From Chloroflexota bacterium (GTDB lineage: Bacteria > Chloroflexota > Anaerolineae > J102): 15,478 nt of DNA. The stretch is from contig PIVW01000089.1 in NCBI GenBank assembly GCA_003353825.1, positions 1 to 15,478 of the forward strand, written 5' to 3'. How positions within the stretch are numbered: the stretch's first letter is position 1; every line of letters begins with the position of its first letter. Shown here piece after piece: positions 13,814-15,478 of this stretch. The translations under genes and the position numbers were made by a program. Under the pieces are notes generated by a model. It was not told the origin of the DNA. It searched no databases and saw nothing but the letters and a program-made list of their open reading frames with translations.

Positions 13814-15421
13814 TCACAGTGCAGGCAAGCTCTCCGCCAGCGCTTCAGCCAGGTGCATCGCTCTCCGGCCGCTCAGTTCCTCGATTTGATGCCTGCAGGA
13901 GACACCATTGGCGATGATAATCGCACCAGCAGCCGACGAAATGGCAGGGATCAGGCGATCGTTGGCTACAGCGACGCTGACATCGTAGTGATCGTTAGTG
14001 TAGCCAAATGCCCCCGCCATACCACAACATCCGGCATCGATAGCTTTGGCCTGGGCACCGGGGATGGCCGCAAGTACCTGCAATGAGGGCTCAACGCCCA
14101 CCAGAGCTTTTTGGTGACAGTGCCCGTGAAAGAGATAGCTGTGGTCAGAGCGGTTCCAAGTCAAGGCGTCAGGGTTTTCGCGTAGCAATTCTGCGAGATA
14201 TTCGTCCAAGAGAAAGACATTCTCAGCTACAGCTTGTGATTCAGGCCCGGGCAGCAGGTTGGGGTAGTCATCACGAATGGTGAGGATGCAGCTGGGTTCA
14301 AGGCCAACAACAGGAATGCCCGCCTGCGCATATGGGTAAAGAGCAGTGATGAGCTTTTGCGCCCGGGCCTTGGCCTCGGGGATGAGCCCATTCGACAGGG
14401 CCGGACGTCCACAACAGCTGCGAGGGGCAAGCTCTACCTGGCAACCGCCAGCTTCAAGTACCCGAACAGCGGCAATGCCCTGCTCGGGAACATTGAACTG
14501 CGTGAACGTATCTGGAAACAACGCTACCCGCACATCCGACCTCTGTCTTCCCACCTCTGACCTCTGAAACCGTGAGGTGAAGGTGCGGCGTTGGAATTTA
14601 GGAAACTGGCGTTGAGGATGGATATCCAACACACGGTTAAAGACCCAACGGGTGGGAGCGAAGTCGAATGCGAAATTGGCAAGAGGGGCGAAGGGGGCTG
14701 CCAGGGCGGAAAGGTGATCGATGTTGGCAAAGGCACGGGCGCTGAGGGGTGGTGATTGTGTGCGATACTTTTGATGGCTGGCCTCAGCCTTGAGTTTGGT
14801 CATGTCCACGCTGGAGGGACACTCGGTCTTGCAAGCCTTGCAACCCAGACAGAGGTCCAATGCTTCTGCCAGGGCGGGATCGGTCAGGCCGGCGGGTAAA
14901 TCGCCTGTGAGGGCTACGCGTAGAAGATTGGCGCGGCCGCGAGTGCTGTGCATTTCGTCGCGGGTGGCTTGGAATGAAGGGCACATGCTGCCCACATCTA
15001 GCCTGCGACACACCCCCGACCCATTGCACATCTCCACCGCCTGACTGTAGCTCCCGTCACCGCTCCAGTCCCAAATCGGGTCAATGGAGATCGTTTTATA
15101 ATCGGGACCGTAGCGCAGGTTTTGGTCGGGTGGTTGGGGATCGACGATTTTACCGGGGTTAAACAGATCATCAGGATCGAAGAGTGACTTGACCTGACGG
15201 AAGAGATCGTACATGTCGGGGCCGAAAAAGCCGGGATTGAGGAAGCTACGGGCCAGACCATCGCCATGCTCGCTGCTGGGCACGCCACCATATTTTTTCG
15301 CTAATGTCGCCGCCTCGGTTATCAATTCGATCAAAGTCGAAACCCCTTTAGTACTTTTGGGGTCTCTGGGATTTCGCGTGATACGGATTTTTCCCACACT
15401 ATATCTAGGCGCTTGACACAA
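13814..15421 (-). CDS. FAD-linked/Fe-S oxidoreductase (GlcD-GlcF fusion type), 5' end disrupted
   Basis: What remains is the end of the FAD-oxidase domain plus the whole Fe-S half of a D-lactate/glycolate dehydrogenase-type fusion, a family usually about 900-1000 aa. Numbering from the TTG at 15421: SSEHGDGLARS (49-59) and FDPDDLFNPGKIVD close the FAD domain. CNGSGVC...MCPS (132-149) and CLGCKACKTECP (191-202) bind Fe-S clusters. SCCGRP (335-340) and GCCGMAGAFGY (464 onward) are the two CCG modules. The electron donor is probably a 2-hydroxy acid. Homology fades upstream of about residue 20, and the frame meets TGA at 15469-15467. The FAD-binding domain cannot continue in this frame, so the gene is probably inactivated or 5'-truncated by an insertion at the window edge. 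The start given is nominal. Confidence 0.85.
   Translation of the reverse strand: MCQAPRYSVGKIRITRNPRDPKSTKGVSTLIELITEAATLAKKYGGVPSSEHGDGLARSFLNPGFFGPDMYDLFRQVKSLFDPDDLFNPGKIVDPQPPDQNLRYGPDYKTISIDPIWDWSGDGSYSQAVEMCNGSGVCRRLDVGSMCPSFQATRDEMHSTRGRANLLRVALTGDLPAGLTDPALAEALDLCLGCKACKTECPSSVDMTKLKAEASHQKYRTQSPPLSARAFANIDHLSALAAPFAPLANFAFDFAPTRWVFNRVLDIHPQRQFPKFQRRTFTSRFQRSEVGRQRSDVRVALFPDTFTQFNVPEQGIAAVRVLEAGGCQVELAPRSCCGRPALSNGLIPEAKARAQKLITALYPYAQAGIPVVGLEPSCILTIRDDYPNLLPGPESQAVAENVFLLDEYLAELLRENPDALTWNRSDHSYLFHGHCHQKALVGVEPSLQVLAAIPGAQAKAIDAGCCGMAGAFGYTNDHYDVSVAVANDRLIPAISSAAGAIIIANGVSCRHQIEELSGRRAMHLAEALAESLPAL
14539..14566. repeat. Heptanucleotide repeat translated inside the Fe-S oxidoreductase
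   Basis: The plus strand reads ACCTCTG, TCTTCCC, ACCTCTG, ACCTCTG in four consecutive 7-mers, three identical. On the coding strand this becomes the linker FQRSEVGRQRSDVR (about residues 285-298), between the Fe-S cluster region and the first CCG module. The peptide looks foreign to the family and sits where a linker would tolerate it. Confidence 0.6.
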
Positions 15422-15475
15422 CCAGCCACTAGGTGTGGGGGAATCATCAACGGAAATTCGTGATCGTCACGCGAA
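15373..15475. mobile_element. Inverted-repeat sequence interrupting the FAD-domain gene; possible IS or MITE end
   Basis: TTCGCGTGA at 15373-15381 and TCACGCGAA at 15467-15475 are perfect 9-bp inverted repeats 85 bases apart. The match extends inward with gaps (ACGGATTTTTCC against the complement of the sequence near 15451-15463). The sequence begins where homology to FAD-linked oxidases is lost. This suggests an inserted element whose right end is at or beyond the window edge. No target duplication can be tested. Confidence 0.45.
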
Positions 15476-15478
15476 GTC

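Noticed and set aside
15331..15477. 48-codon minus-strand frame at the right edge as a separate gene end
   Set aside because: Protein-like, but it overlaps the oxidoreductase frame and no family is recognised; the window ends too soon to decide.

Overview
The window looks like a chromosomal segment of a Chloroflexota bacterium, probably Anaerolineae-like. This rests on the mix of protein families and on the resemblance of several small unnamed proteins to ones I associate with that phylum. It is an inference; there is no rRNA or other phylogenetic marker here. Most genes are ordinary housekeeping or accessory enzymes, and no tRNA, rRNA or CRISPR array was seen. The unusual content lies between and inside the genes: mobile-element debris, a non-autonomous element with an exact target-site duplication, a decayed overlapping toxin-antitoxin pair, a frameshifted hydrolase, small unannotated genes and short heptanucleotide repeats.

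Layout. 1-713: the minus strand carries the start of an insertion-sequence transposase broken by a TGA, then anonymous sequence, then a 163-bp element (509-671) with inverted ends and a perfect 9-bp target duplication just upstream of ilvE. 714-4998: a plus-strand block of ilvE, a cupin, a small antitoxin-like gene, a truncated nucleotidyltransferase start and leuS, closed by a strong terminator. 5001-5514 has no convincing gene. 5515-8287 is a minus-strand unit: promoter, 48-aa protein, alpha/beta hydrolase (frameshifted), DUF1254/DUF1214 protein, terminator. 8441-8845 is a thioredoxin. 9239-10100 holds two small plus-strand genes, a 46-aa membrane protein with its own promoter and terminator, and a Cys-rich 103-aa protein.

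10156-15478 is all minus strand: an 88-aa protein overlapping a methyltransferase, rqcH (ribosome quality control), a Uma2-family nuclease-like protein with a clear promoter and terminator, and the Fe-S half of a GlcD/GlcF-type oxidoreductase. The FAD half of that last gene is interrupted near the right edge by a sequence with its own inverted repeats.

No complete novel defence or regulatory system is visible. The best leads are: (1) the 50-nt two-frame overlap of a small antitoxin-like gene with a nucleotidyltransferase start, decayed into the leuS leader; (2) the short element upstream of ilvE; (3) the heptanucleotide repeats, one of them translated inside an Fe-S enzyme; (4) the interleaved inverted repeats upstream of the cupin.
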